DNA of 63,520 bases, from contig CALXRS010000008.1 in assembly GCA_944390915.1 (NCBI GenBank), positions 1 to 63,520 on the forward strand. Direction: 5' to 3'. The translations under genes were made by a program, and so were the position numbers. The notes under the pieces are model-generated. The model worked only from the letters and a program-made list of their open reading frames with translations, ran no database searches and was not told the DNA's origin. Numbering within the stretch: the first letter of the stretch is position 1; every line of letters begins with the position of its first letter. The stretch comes from an uncultured Alphaproteobacteria bacterium. GTDB taxonomy: Bacteria > Pseudomonadota > Alphaproteobacteria > RF32 > CAG-239. Below, in pieces: positions 54,235 to 63,403 of the stretch.

Positions 54235-54486
54235 ATGGCACATAAGAAATCCGGTGGCAGCACCTCTAACGGACGCGATACCGAAGGACGCCGTCTGGGC
54301 TTGAAAAAATCCGGCGGTCAGGCCGTTATTGCCGGCAACATCATTATTCGCCAGCGCGGAACAAAATATCATCCGGGTGAAAACGTCGGTCTGGGTAAAG
54401 ACCACACCATTTTTGCCTTGACGGAAGGTAAGGTCGCTTTCAGAAAATCCGGCGACAAAACGTTTGTTTCCGTGGTTACCGAATAG
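54235..54486 (+). CDS. rpmA: 50S ribosomal protein L27
   Basis: 83 residues. [20 protein letters not shown] is the classical flexible N-terminus that reaches the peptidyl-transferase centre. No N-terminal extension of the Staphylococcus type is present. 27 bases after rplU. Confidence 0.97.
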   Translation: MAHKKSGGSTSNGRDTEGRRLGLKKSGGQAVIAGNIIIRQRGTKYHPGENVGLGKDHTIFALTEGKVAFRKSGDKTFVSVVTE

Positions 54487-54511
54487 TTTTCGGAGAGGAA
54501 TTTAACGGCGG

Positions 54512-54541
54512 AGGGGGTGCAAAAACCCCCTTTGTTTTTTT
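54512..54541 (+). terminator. Terminator between rpmA and obgE
   Basis: AGGGGGT / ACCCCCT stem, loop GCAAAA, then TTGTTTTTTT. Only 12 bases separate it from the obgE start, so obgE expression probably depends on partial readthrough. Confidence 0.75.
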
Positions 54542-54543
54542 AG

Positions 54544-55602
<1,059 letters not shown>

Positions 55603-55630
55603 AAAAATAAAATTGCAAGGAGAGAAAATT

Positions 55631-55990
55631 TTGTTGGAAGAAAAAGTGCAAAAAGAAGAAAATCCGATTTTGGATATTGTCGTTGCCAGTCTGGAGGACG
55701 GCAAGGCCGAAGATATGGTGGTAATTGATTTGCGCGGCAAAACCTCCATTGCCAACGAAATGGTGGTGGCTTCGGGAAACTCCGACCGGCATGTTATTTC
55801 GCTGGCGCAAAGGGTGCAGGAAAATTTGAAAGCCGCCGGCTTTAAGTCGGTCAGCGAAGGCGAGGCCAAAGGCGACTGGGTGTTGATCGACGCCTACGAC
55901 GTGATTGTCCATCTTTTTCGGCCGGAAGTGCGGGCTTTTTATAATTTGGAAAAAATGTGGCAGTCGGCCGCCAACCTGCGGCAGGAATAA
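55631..55990 (+). CDS. rsfS: Ribosomal silencing factor RsfS
   Basis: 119 residues if it starts at TTG 55631, preceded by AAGGAG. TTG 55634 is the alternative, and no ATG fits. Family features are LEDGKAEDMVVIDLRGKT, NSDRHVISLAQRVQENLKAA and the C-terminal DVIVHLFRPEVRAFYNLEKM. It binds L14 and blocks subunit joining in starvation. It is usually downstream of nadD; here it follows obgE by 28 bases. Confidence 0.92.
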   Translation: MLEEKVQKEENPILDIVVASLEDGKAEDMVVIDLRGKTSIANEMVVASGNSDRHVISLAQRVQENLKAAGFKSVSEGEAKGDWVLIDAYDVIVHLFRPEVRAFYNLEKMWQSAANLRQE

Positions 55991-56064
55991 CTTGCGGATA
56001 AGCTCCCTTCGGACAGAAGCAAACAGACGTTTGTCAGGAGCTTGGTTTTTGCAAAACGATCTTT

Positions 56065-56112
56065 AAAACATACGGCTCTCGGCGGAAATCGAAGAGCCGT
56101 ATGTTTTTTTGT
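56065..56112. terminator. Bidirectional terminator
   Basis: 15-bp stem AAAACATACGGCTCT / AGAGCCGTATGTTTT between the convergent rsfS and deaminase genes. Confidence 0.88.
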
Positions 56113-56123
56113 CTTAACAGAGC

Positions 56124-56576
56124 CTAATATTCTATATGTTCGGGCTTGTTTTTCCATTGTTGCATGATTGCCGTTGCTTCGTTCAGGCGAATGCGCTTCA
56201 GGACAATCGGGTCGTCGTCGTAAAATACGCGGTCGCGAAAGCCTATGTTTTCGGCGTCAAAACGATCCGCGGCATAATATACCTCGGCAATGTTTGCCCA
56301 TTTGCAGGCATTCAGGCACATCGGACAGGGTTCACAGGAAGTGTAGAGAATGCAGCCGCTCAAGTCAAAAGAGTTGATGTTTCGACAGGCGTTGCGGATG
56401 GCAACGACTTCGCCGTGAGCCGTGGGGTCGTTGTCTAAAACAACCCGATTGTGACCTTCCCCGATGATTTCTCCTTTTGCATTGACGATAATGCAGCCGA
56501 AAGGGGAGCTGCCGTTGTCGACGGATTGTTTGCTCAGGGCAATGGCTTTTTTCAGATTTTCTTCGTGATTAATCAT
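56124..56576 (-). CDS. guaD: Guanine deaminase-like cytidine-deaminase-fold enzyme
   Basis: 150 residues from the ATG at 56576 (an ATG at 56591 is possible). Zinc site: His/Glu in PTAHGEVVAIRNAC and the Cys pair in YTSCEPCPMCLNACKWANI. The sequence follows Bacillus GuaD from SSPFGCIIV to the YYAADRFDAENIGFRD segment, including the C-terminal segment that distinguishes GuaD from tRNA deaminase TadA. It would convert guanine to xanthine in purine salvage. A related nucleoside deaminase role cannot be excluded. Confidence 0.82.
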   Translation of the reverse strand: MINHEENLKKAIALSKQSVDNGSSPFGCIIVNAKGEIIGEGHNRVVLDNDPTAHGEVVAIRNACRNINSFDLSGCILYTSCEPCPMCLNACKWANIAEVYYAADRFDAENIGFRDRVFYDDDPIVLKRIRLNEATAIMQQWKNKPEHIEY

Positions 56577-56620
56577 TGATATTGTTCCCATAAATGTTTA
56601 AGAATTGCGTGCGGTTAAGT

Positions 56621-57943
56621 TCACACGGCTTGCGCGGCGGTCGGGAAAGAAACGTTGTTTTCTTTCAGCCGGATGATATCGGCGCCGACGTTTCGGAGTT
56701 TTTCTTCCAGTCTTTCATAGCCGCGGTCGAGGTGATAAACGCGGTTGACGATGGTTTCTCCTTCGGCGGCAAGCCCTGCCAATACCAGCGCAAACGAGGC
56801 GCGGAGGTCGGTGGCCATAACCTGAGCGCCGTAAAGTTTTTTGACGCCGCGAACAATGGCCGAAGCATGTTTGTGCACATTGATGTTGGCGCCCATGCGC
56901 AGCAACTCGGGCACATGCATAAAACGGTTTTCAAAGATGGTTTCGGTTACCATCGACGCGCCGTCGGCCGTCAGCATCAAAGCCATAAACTGAGCCTGAA
57001 GATCGGTCGGAAAACCGGGATAATAGTCGGTTAAGATATCTTTGCCTTCAAGATGACAGCCCTCTGCATCCACCAATAAAGAACGCTTGTTTTCAATAAC
57101 CCGCACGCCGGTTTCGCGTAAAATGCGGATGGGGGTTTGCAAGGTGGAGGGCAAAACATTTTTCAACTCTATTTTGCCGCGGGTGATGGCGGCAGCCACG
57201 GCGTAAGAGCCCGCCTCTATTCGATCGGGGATAACTTTGTGGATGGCACCGTGCAGCTCTTTGACGCCTTCGATGGTCAGAATCGGGGTGCCGATGCCGG
57301 AAATTTTTGCGCCCATGGCAATGAGCATTTCGGCCAAATCGCCGATTTCCGGTTCCATGGCGGCATTTTCTATGATCGTTGTTCCTTGTGCCAGAGTGGC
57401 CGCCATCAAAATATTGCAGGTGGCGCCCACCGAGGCTATGCCGAAAATGTGATGAGCGCCTCGCAGTCCTTTTTCCGCTTTGGCAATGACGTAACCGTTG
57501 CGGATTTCTATTTCGGCGCCCATTTTTTCGAGCGCGTCGAGGTGAATGTCCATCGGCCGCGCGCCGATGGCGCAGCCGCCGGGCAACGACAGTTCGACAT
57601 AGTGTTCGCGCGCCAAAAGCGGTCCCAAAACATAATAAGAGGCGCGCATTTTGCGTACATGGTCGTACGGAGCAATAAGGCTGGTCAACTTGGGGGTTTG
57701 GTAGGAATATATTTTGCTCGGGTTGCCGTCGACGAGCTCGTCTCTGCCGTCTATTTTGGCGCCGAGCTGTTCCAGCAGCAGGTTCATCGACCGAATGTCC
57801 GAAAGAGCCGGCATGTTGGTCAGCGTAACCCGTTCTTTGGTTAAAAGCGACGCGCAAATAAGCGGCAGCGCGGCATTTTTGGCGCCGCTGATACAGATTG
57901 TGCCGGAAAGTTTTTTGCCGCCTCTAATTTTCAGTTTGTCCAT
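56621..57943 (-). CDS. murA: UDP-N-acetylglucosamine 1-carboxyvinyltransferase
   Basis: 440 residues, slightly longer than the usual 418-430. It transfers enolpyruvate from PEP to UDP-GlcNAc, the first committed step of murein synthesis. MDKLKIRGGKKLSG, SGAKNAALPL, and the active-site loop GGCAIGARPMDIHLDAL with the catalytic Cys (the fosfomycin target) are intact. Asp-containing TDLQAQFMALM and the final DRGYERLEEKL complete the fold. Its start lies inside a small upstream ORF, suggesting coupled translation. Confidence 0.95.
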   Translation of the reverse strand: MDKLKIRGGKKLSGTICISGAKNAALPLICASLLTKERVTLTNMPALSDIRSMNLLLEQLGAKIDGRDELVDGNPSKIYSYQTPKLTSLIAPYDHVRKMRASYYVLGPLLAREHYVELSLPGGCAIGARPMDIHLDALEKMGAEIEIRNGYVIAKAEKGLRGAHHIFGIASVGATCNILMAATLAQGTTIIENAAMEPEIGDLAEMLIAMGAKISGIGTPILTIEGVKELHGAIHKVIPDRIEAGSYAVAAAITRGKIELKNVLPSTLQTPIRILRETGVRVIENKRSLLVDAEGCHLEGKDILTDYYPGFPTDLQAQFMALMLTADGASMVTETIFENRFMHVPELLRMGANINVHKHASAIVRGVKKLYGAQVMATDLRASFALVLAGLAAEGETIVNRVYHLDRGYERLEEKLRNVGADIIRLKENNVSFPTAAQAV

Positions 57944-58076
57944 AGTCCTTTTTTTCCTTTAGTTTTGCTTTGTCTATAGCTTCCTGCTGTTTTTTTCGTT
58001 TTTGCAGATTTTTTTGCAGCGCCCGTGCTTCGCGTTCAAAACGTTCCGCGGCGCGCTTGCTTTTGGTGTCGCTCAT
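57924..58076 (-). CDS. Small charged protein (50 aa) overlapping the murA start
   Basis: ATG at 58076 behind GGAGAACGACA, stop at 57924, overlapping murA by 20 bases in another frame. The product is very rich in Lys, Arg, Gln and Glu (MSDTKSKRAAERFEREARAL at its start) and should be one long helix. A promoter lies 30 bases upstream, so it is the first gene of the murA transcript. No family recognised. Its good ribosome-binding site supports a real gene. Confidence 0.65.
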   Translation of the reverse strand: MSDTKSKRAAERFEREARALQKNLQKRKKQQEAIDKAKLKEKKDYGQTEN

Positions 58077-58105
58077 TGTCGTTCTCCGGTTGTTCGGGCT
58101 TGGCT

Positions 58106-58135
58106 ACTATAACAATTTTTACCCGTACAATTCAA
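58106..58135 (-). promoter_or_regulatory. Promoter of the small ORF-murA unit
   Basis: Minus strand TTGAAT (58135-58130), 18-base spacer, TATAGT (58111-58106). Confidence 0.6.
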
Positions 58136-58246
58136 GTTAAATAATTTTTTGTGCAAAATTTGTTTTTGTTGCGTCGGGGCGACATATCGGAGATAAATCG
58201 GCTTTCGAAGGAGCTGCGTTTTTTGTTTTGTCTAATTTGTTTTTTA

Positions 58247-58273
58247 TTGACAAAATATCTGTAAACGTATAAA
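58247..58273 (+). promoter_or_regulatory. Possible promoter of the ankyrin gene
   Basis: TTGACA (58247-58252) with TATAAA 15 bases on (58268-58273) or TAAACT at 17 bases. The spacing of the better -10 is short, so the assignment is uncertain. Confidence 0.4.
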
Positions 58274-58311
58274 CTGCTATTCAGTAGAAACAATCATAAC
58301 GGAGAGATATC

Positions 58312-59877
58312 ATGAGTGATGCTGCACGGGATGTTGATGAATTGCTTATCGACGCCATAGATAAGCACAACCTGCAGGGGGTGAAAGAGGCTCTGGACAA
58401 CGGTGCGGAGGTGACACGCTCGGTGAAACGAAATAGGTATGTTTTTTCCAATATTCTGGCATATGCGGCTTATGCTTATGATGCTGACGTTTTTCAGGAA
58501 GTTTTGTCCCGGACGAAAGCGGAGGATATGGATGCCGCCATGATTATTTCTGACAAAAAAAACGTGCCCATTCTTCACTATATGTCCGCGTCGTCCCATT
58601 CCGATTATGAAACGCAAAATGCCGAAATCAAAATGTTGCTTGACAGGGGCTATGACGTCAACAAAAAAGATTCCAAAGGCGTTACCGCCGCCGGTTATGC
58701 CTGTTCGGCCGCAAATTTGAAAAGTCTGAAAATTTTGGCAGAACACGGCGCCGATTTGGATGCGGAGTTTCCGGGCAACAAAAGAATTATCAATGTGCTG
58801 TTTAATTTTGACGGAACATATTTTGATTTTGACTACCGGAACCATTACAGAGACAATAATGATATACGCCTCCGCAATGACGAGGATAAGGAAAAAGCGG
58901 AAAAAGACAAAGCACTCATGAAAGCTCGCCTCAAAGACATTTTGGATCTCTATCACGGTAAAAACGTCATTAAGAGCCTGATGAAGGACGGCGAACTGCA
59001 TTCCTTTGAAGAAGCAGGGCATGACGCGAATAAGATATTGGCCGAAGCTCTGAAAAAAAGCGACCTGAATAAAGTCGGTTTTGCGCTTCAGTTTGGTGCG
59101 GATGCTTATGCTCATTCCATGGAGAATAGTATCTCGTACTGTTCGATTTCTCCTTTGGAATATGTTATTGACAAAGGTATGACGGACGCCCTGAACCTGA
59201 TGATTAACCAGGGGGTTGATATGAATCGCCCGCTGACAAAGGAATGGGGAGAAAAATATTCGAGCCCGCTGTTCCTGGCGGCAATGAAATATGCAAAAGC
59301 CTATGCGGACGAAGAAGAAAACCGAAAGATGATATTTGACAAGGTGCTGGCGGCAACCAATGATGAAAACGTCCGCGGCTTGGAAATGAAAGAATATCAA
59401 AAAAAACCGGTTACTCTGCTTGAACGGTTGCCGCTTGGGAGTTCGTGCCTACGGGAGGAAACGGCTCTTGACGAAAAGTATATGCATATTTTTCAGGCTC
59501 TAACGGAGCAAGGATATGACGTTAATCGGACAAACGACAAAGGGCACTCTGATTTTTCGCGCCTTTTGATGAACACCGGAGGCAACAGCGTCCAAATCGG
59601 CTATACTCGAGTTAAATTGTTTGTCGAAAACGGCGGCGATTTGGATATGAAGGTCGGCAATGGAAAATTGGTGGATGTTTTGTCGGATCACGAAAAAGAT
59701 CTGATCGAAAGAAAGACGGAAATGGAAGAACTGGAAGAATGCGATCGTCCTGACTATGCTCTTTTAGAGAAAAAACTTGCATTGATAGGAGATATTAAAA
59801 AAAATTACAACAGGCAGCATAACAAAGACTTAAACATTGAAAACATGATGCAGGCAAAAGGCTCAAGAGAAGCTTAA
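58312..59877 (+). CDS. Ankyrin-repeat protein
   Basis: 521 residues, no signal peptide. Degenerate ankyrin repeats occur near the N-terminus (LLIDAIDKHNLQGVKEALDN), at about 105-165 (IKMLLDRGYDVNKKDSKGVT, then LKILAEHGADLDAEF) and further on (ALQFGADAYAH, LNLMINQGVDMNRP, LTEQGYDVNRTNDKGHSDFS). A charged stretch of about 60 residues separates the two repeat blocks. It may be cytosolic or exported by a non-Sec route; host targeting is a possibility without sequence proof. Start after GGAGAG. Confidence 0.82.
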   Translation: MSDAARDVDELLIDAIDKHNLQGVKEALDNGAEVTRSVKRNRYVFSNILAYAAYAYDADVFQEVLSRTKAEDMDAAMIISDKKNVPILHYMSASSHSDYETQNAEIKMLLDRGYDVNKKDSKGVTAAGYACSAANLKSLKILAEHGADLDAEFPGNKRIINVLFNFDGTYFDFDYRNHYRDNNDIRLRNDEDKEKAEKDKALMKARLKDILDLYHGKNVIKSLMKDGELHSFEEAGHDANKILAEALKKSDLNKVGFALQFGADAYAHSMENSISYCSISPLEYVIDKGMTDALNLMINQGVDMNRPLTKEWGEKYSSPLFLAAMKYAKAYADEEENRKMIFDKVLAATNDENVRGLEMKEYQKKPVTLLERLPLGSSCLREETALDEKYMHIFQALTEQGYDVNRTNDKGHSDFSRLLMNTGGNSVQIGYTRVKLFVENGGDLDMKVGNGKLVDVLSDHEKDLIERKTEMEELEECDRPDYALLEKKLALIGDIKKNYNRQHNKDLNIENMMQAKGSREA

Positions 59878-59929
59878 AGGCAAAAAAACAGGGAATTTGC
59901 GTAAGTTCTTTAACCTTCGGGGCAATAAT

Positions 59930-59968
59930 ACGGGCGGATGTAAAAAATATCCGCCCGTTGTTTTTTTT
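59930..59968 (+). terminator. Rho-independent terminator
   Basis: 10-bp perfect stem ACGGGCGGAT / ATCCGCCCGT, 9-base loop, T tract. Confidence 0.88.
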
Positions 59969-60013
59969 TAGCTTTTCTTTTTCGGACGCGGTTGGTTTCA
60001 GTTGCGGACGGTG

Positions 60014-60042
60014 TTGACATTTTGTCTATATCATGTTAAACA
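60014..60042 (+). promoter_or_regulatory. Probable promoter of the acyl carrier gene
   Basis: TTGACA (60014-60019), 17-base spacer, TAAACA (60037-60042). A TAATAT box 6 bases further is an alternative. Confidence 0.5.
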
Positions 60043-60089
60043 TAATATGTTATATATCATTATTATTTCTAACCTTAAAAATCTGTTTT

Positions 60090-60323
60090 ATGAAAAATGC
60101 GTTTGAAACGGTAAGAGTGTTGCTCGAAAAACAATGCGGCACGCAGGATGTTGAAAAAATTCTGCCCGCCAGCAGATTGCGCGATGATTTACATCTTAAC
60201 AGTCTGGAAGTTGTTGACGTGTCTCTGGAAATTGAAAAACTTACGGGAAAGGCCGTAAAATCCGATGAAATCGAAAAATGGAAGACGGTCGGCGATATCG
60301 TGAATACCGTTTCCCGGCAGTAA
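60090..60323 (+). CDS. Orphan acyl carrier protein
   Basis: 77 residues from the ATG at 60090. The ACP fold is seen in ILPASRLRDDLHLNSLEVVD followed by VSLEIEKLTGKAV; the Ser in LNSLE is the expected phosphopantetheine site, with Asn replacing the usual Asp before it. No fatty acid, polyketide or lipid A genes are adjacent, so the carrier is an orphan, and its cargo is unknown. The leader lacks a Shine-Dalgarno match. Confidence 0.83.
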   Translation: MKNAFETVRVLLEKQCGTQDVEKILPASRLRDDLHLNSLEVVDVSLEIEKLTGKAVKSDEIEKWKTVGDIVNTVSRQ

Positions 60324-60337
60324 TTCCATATCTGCTG

Positions 60338-60376
60338 AAAAAAGGACGGAACCTTTAGTGTTTTCCGTCCTTTTTT
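60338..60376 (+). terminator. Rho-independent terminator
   Basis: 14-bp stem AAAAAAGGACGGAA / TTCCGTCCTTTTTT. The 155 bases after it hold no supported gene, only a short palindrome CCTCCGCGGAGG near 60428. Confidence 0.88.
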
Positions 60377-60532
60377 GTACACCGAAAACCCCGCGCCAGG
60401 CCGGTGGTGTTCTTTTTTGTAATCTGTCCTCCGCGGAGGTTGTTTTTGTTTATGTTTTGCGCGGAAAATTTTTACAAAGCTGTTTGTATCCGACGGAAAC
60501 ATTTGAGCGGACTGCTTTGTGTGCGCCGATTG

Positions 60533-61621
60533 TCAGTTATAAATTTTGCGTTTGCGCATGTTTCTTAAAATTTCCAGATTTTGATTTTGATTAAGTTGTT
60601 TTTTAACGGCCGTTTCCGCTTTTTCCTTGGATGTTCCGCGGAGCCGGCGGATGAATTCGGGGGCGGAAATATTTTCAGAACCGCCGTTGCTGTTCTCCAG
60701 CTCAAGGGAAATCTGCTGGTTGATGTTTTCAAGCTCCTGAGCAAGTTTTTCGGTCATGTCGGGATAGCGGTCGGTGTCAATTGTTTTTCCGCGCGGATCG
60801 AAATTGTCGTTTTCCTTGCTTTGTTTTTTTTCTTTATCTTCCAAATTGTTTTGCGTCGTTTTTTTATCATTGCCGGTTACGGTGTTGCGGCCGTATTGTT
60901 CGGCATGTATTTCCGCGTGCAGTTTTTCGAAATCGTTGACGAATTTTGCGGCGTGGGGATTGTCGTTGCGTTTTTTTAAGCTTTTCAGATAACGGCTGTT
61001 GGCAGCGTTGACGACGAACTCATTCCACATTTGTTCGCCTTCGGGCGAGGTGAGGGCGGTATCTTTTATTTTGGCATTGTTTAAGATTTTTTTTGCGGTT
61101 TTGCGGGCATTATTTTGCATGCCGTCGGCAAATAGTTTGTCAAAAAAGTCGTCGCCGGTTTGTTTTGTTTGCGTTTGCGATTTTAACAATTCGCCGGCGA
61201 TGGCATCGGTTGCTTCGGAAGAAAACATTTTTTCCATTCTTTCACGGCGGAAAGAATTTTCCGCATCTTCGCGGGCAAAGCGTTTGCTGTCGTCGTCAAA
61301 TTGTTGTTTTTGTTTATTGGTGTCTTGCGCGGGGTCGTCGTTTTCATGACGTATGTCGGCGGCCGATTTTTCCGTTTCGCCGTTTTGTCGGCGGGTGAGC
61401 TCATCTTTTTGAGCAACCCTTGCCGCAAGAAATTCTTCCGCGGAAAGCAACCGGTCGGCATTGTCGGCTCCGCGGACAGACATCGTTTCGCGAAGAATTT
61501 CTTTGGCATCCGGCGCAAAGCCGGCACGGGATCGTTCCGTTGCCGCAGAGGTTGCGGACAAAGCGTTGACGTCTATGCCCATACGTAACGCTTTCAATTT
61601 TTGCCGGTCAGACAAAGACAT
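60533..61621 (-). CDS. Unknown highly charged hydrophilic protein
   Basis: 362 residues, no signal peptide and no membrane segment. It is rich in Lys, Glu, Asp, Gln and Asn throughout, with long stretches likely to be disordered (about 80-125 and 245-290) and helical segments between. The N-terminus MSLSDRQKLKALRMGIDVNA and the C-terminal MRKRKIYN are basic. No family recognised. The composition would suit an assembly, effector or nucleic-acid-associated protein, but I cannot assign one. A TATAAT box lies about 22-27 bases upstream of the ATG. Start after GGGGAAACA. Confidence 0.7.
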   Translation of the reverse strand: MSLSDRQKLKALRMGIDVNALSATSAATERSRAGFAPDAKEILRETMSVRGADNADRLLSAEEFLAARVAQKDELTRRQNGETEKSAADIRHENDDPAQDTNKQKQQFDDDSKRFAREDAENSFRRERMEKMFSSEATDAIAGELLKSQTQTKQTGDDFFDKLFADGMQNNARKTAKKILNNAKIKDTALTSPEGEQMWNEFVVNAANSRYLKSLKKRNDNPHAAKFVNDFEKLHAEIHAEQYGRNTVTGNDKKTTQNNLEDKEKKQSKENDNFDPRGKTIDTDRYPDMTEKLAQELENINQQISLELENSNGGSENISAPEFIRRLRGTSKEKAETAVKKQLNQNQNLEILRNMRKRKIYN

Positions 61622-61766
61622 TGTTTCCCCTTTCTTTTTGTCTATTATAGCATGTTTTTTTTAAGAAAAACAGTAATAATTTTTTTGTTTTGTAAAAAAA
61701 TTTGCGCAACATTTCATCGACCGCAAAAAGCGGTTTTTGGTTTGGTCAAGGGGCGAGGGTCAGACA

Positions 61767-62651
61767 TTAACGGTTATATTTTTGGGCGCAAAGCAAGGCG
61801 GCGCCTATCAGGCCGGCATCGTTTTCGAAGGCGGCTTCCTTCAGCACGAAAGGCGAAGCGACAATCATCTTGTTGGCTTCTTCGTTTAGGCGCTTATAGT
61901 CGATAAAATGCGCCATTGAGCCGCCGAGCAAAATAACTTCGGGATCAAAAATATCGGCAAACAGGACAATCCCGTTTTTCACCATTTCCTGCCAGTTGTG
62001 AAAAGCCGTTACCGCCGGCAGAGAATTTTGTTTTAAGCCCTCAATGACCGTGTGGCTGTTGGCGCTGTCGTCCTTGTAGACGGCTTTGGCTTCCAGACTG
62101 AGGGCTTTGCCGGACATGTAGATTTCCAGGCAATCATAACGTCCGCAGCCGCACAGGCGGTTGTTGTCGTAACGCACGGGAAAATGCACCTCGCCGGCGG
62201 CACCGGATTTTCCGGTTAAGAGCCGGCCGTCGGCAATGATGCCCACCCCCACGCCGGTGCCCAAAGTGAGTAAAACGGCATTGTCGCAACCTTTGGCGTT
62301 GCCGAGAACATACTCTGCCCAGACGGCAGAGTTGGCATCGTTTTCCACTACTACCGGTTTGTCGGAAATCGTTTTGAAATCTATATCCGCATAGCCTGCG
62401 GGCATGTTGCCGACCGAGCCTGTAACACGGGCATTCTGGCGGTCTACCGTGCCGGCCGTGGAAACGGCTATGGCGTCGACCTCGTCGGCAAAACGGGCGG
62501 CCACGGTTTTTAATAACTTTTCGATCGCACCGGGGGCGGCCGGCGTCGGGTGGCGGATGATTTCGCTGACGATTGCGCCTTTTGCATCTACAACCGCATA
62601 GGCAATTTTGGTGCCGCCGATATCAAAAGCCAGAATCTTTTTAATTCTCAT
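61767..62651 (-). CDS. ROK-family sugar kinase
   Basis: 294 residues. Phosphate loop DIGGTK (residues 10-15), second phosphate motif LLTLGTGVGVGII, catalytic Asp in ENDANSAVWAEY, and the zinc motif of the ROK family in CGCGRYDCLEIYMSG. It has no N-terminal DNA-binding domain, so it is a kinase and not a repressor. Glucose, N-acetylmannosamine or fructose are possible substrates. It overlaps the end of the upstream small membrane gene by 4 bases (ATGA). Confidence 0.9.
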   Translation of the reverse strand: MRIKKILAFDIGGTKIAYAVVDAKGAIVSEIIRHPTPAAPGAIEKLLKTVAARFADEVDAIAVSTAGTVDRQNARVTGSVGNMPAGYADIDFKTISDKPVVVENDANSAVWAEYVLGNAKGCDNAVLLTLGTGVGVGIIADGRLLTGKSGAAGEVHFPVRYDNNRLCGCGRYDCLEIYMSGKALSLEAKAVYKDDSANSHTVIEGLKQNSLPAVTAFHNWQEMVKNGIVLFADIFDPEVILLGGSMAHFIDYKRLNEEANKMIVASPFVLKEAAFENDAGLIGAALLCAQKYNR

Positions 62652-62908
62652 TGCTTTTCTCCATTCAATTTATCCTGATTGTCCACAACCTCATATTCGA
62701 CATCGATAATTTCTTTATCGGGCGCGGTGTTGTGTCGTTTTTCCGAAAAAAGGCGAATCGCTTTATCCGGACGAAAACGCATCCATAGGTAGCTGCCGCA
62801 CAGCAGTATGAGAAAAAACGGAATGATGACCGAAGCGACATATAAGAGAATCACGACAATCAAACCGATAACCATCAAAGTCAGAATTAACGATAAAATT
62901 TTGGGCAT
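62648..62908 (-). CDS. Small membrane protein coupled to the ROK kinase
   Basis: 86 residues from the ATG at 62908, behind AAAGGA. Two closely spaced hydrophobic segments (about 4-24 and 27-42) are followed by a charged cytosolic tail (EKRHNTAPDKEIIDVEYEVV). No family recognised. It overlaps the ROK gene, so the two form an operon. Confidence 0.7.
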   Translation of the reverse strand: MPKILSLILTLMVIGLIVVILLYVASVIIPFFLILLCGSYLWMRFRPDKAIRLFSEKRHNTAPDKEIIDVEYEVVDNQDKLNGEKQ

Positions 62909-63164
62909 ACAAAAAATCCTTTTAGCTTTTATTTTTCTTAATATAGTTTTTTTTCTTGTTAAAGGCAACCCGGTTTTTGCTAAATCGGCGGCCGTAACGT
63001 TGTGACGGTGGAAAAATCAAAATTTGAAAGGACTGAGAGGATAAAAGTAAATAAGTTACAGGTGCTAAATCGAAAAACAAGATATTTGCCGATAATGAAA
63101 ATACAGTCATAACAGTTTGTTATAAAAAATATTCATTTTTTAAGTCTTTGCTGAAAAAATATTA

Positions 63165-63193
63165 TTGCATTTATTAAAAAGATGTTTTATATT
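63165..63193 (+). promoter_or_regulatory. Promoter reading into the terminal repeat array
   Basis: TTGCAT (63165-63170), 17-base spacer, TATATT (63188-63193). Transcription would start near 63200, just before the first repeat. The 62909-63164 stretch before it is AT-rich and holds no gene I can support. Confidence 0.55.
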
Positions 63194-63208
63194 CCCTTCA
63201 CGTTTGGT

Positions 63209-63326
63209 GGAACATCTTAGCGAACAAGGGCGGCGACAGCAACCGCCGTGAGCTTAGATGCTTAAAAGGGAGCAAGTCCTTGCGACCCCACCGAAGTAAA
63301 ACAAAGATTATTATGCCGCTATAGCT
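63209..63326 (+). repeat. Tandem repeat, copy 1
   Basis: 118 bases, begins GGAACATCTTAGCG and ends GCCGCTATAGCT. It differs from copy 2 at about eight positions, including one single-base length change near 63261-63267. Period to copy 2 is 195 bases. Confidence 0.92.
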
Positions 63327-63355
63327 TTAGGGGGAGCACACCCTTGGTAAGGGAG
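63315..63355 (+). other. tRNA-Thr(GGU)-like 5' half
   Basis: GCCGCTA resembles an acceptor 5' strand, followed by TA and a D-arm-like GCTTTAGGGGGAGC. The anticodon arm CACCCTTGGTAAGGG, with loop TTGGTAA, equals that of bacterial tRNA-Thr(GGU) except that the stem is broken by GGGAG in place of GGGTG. No T arm, no matching 3' acceptor strand and no CCA follow, so this is not an intact tRNA gene. Confidence 0.5.
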
Positions 63356-63403
63356 CGCTAAGTAAAATTGATGCAGAGCATCAATTTTGTCTGCAAGCTC
63401 TTC

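Noticed and set aside
60358-60594. 78-codon frame after the ACP terminator
   Set aside because: It starts within the terminator, has no ribosome-binding site and ends inside the oppositely oriented 362-residue gene.
63206-63260. T-box-like GGTGGAAC element in the terminal repeat
   Set aside because: The GGTGG is not kept in the second copy, the T-box bulge context is missing and no synthetase or amino-acid gene follows within the window.
63315-63390. Functional tRNA-Thr gene
   Set aside because: There is no T arm, no 3' acceptor strand and a broken anticodon stem.
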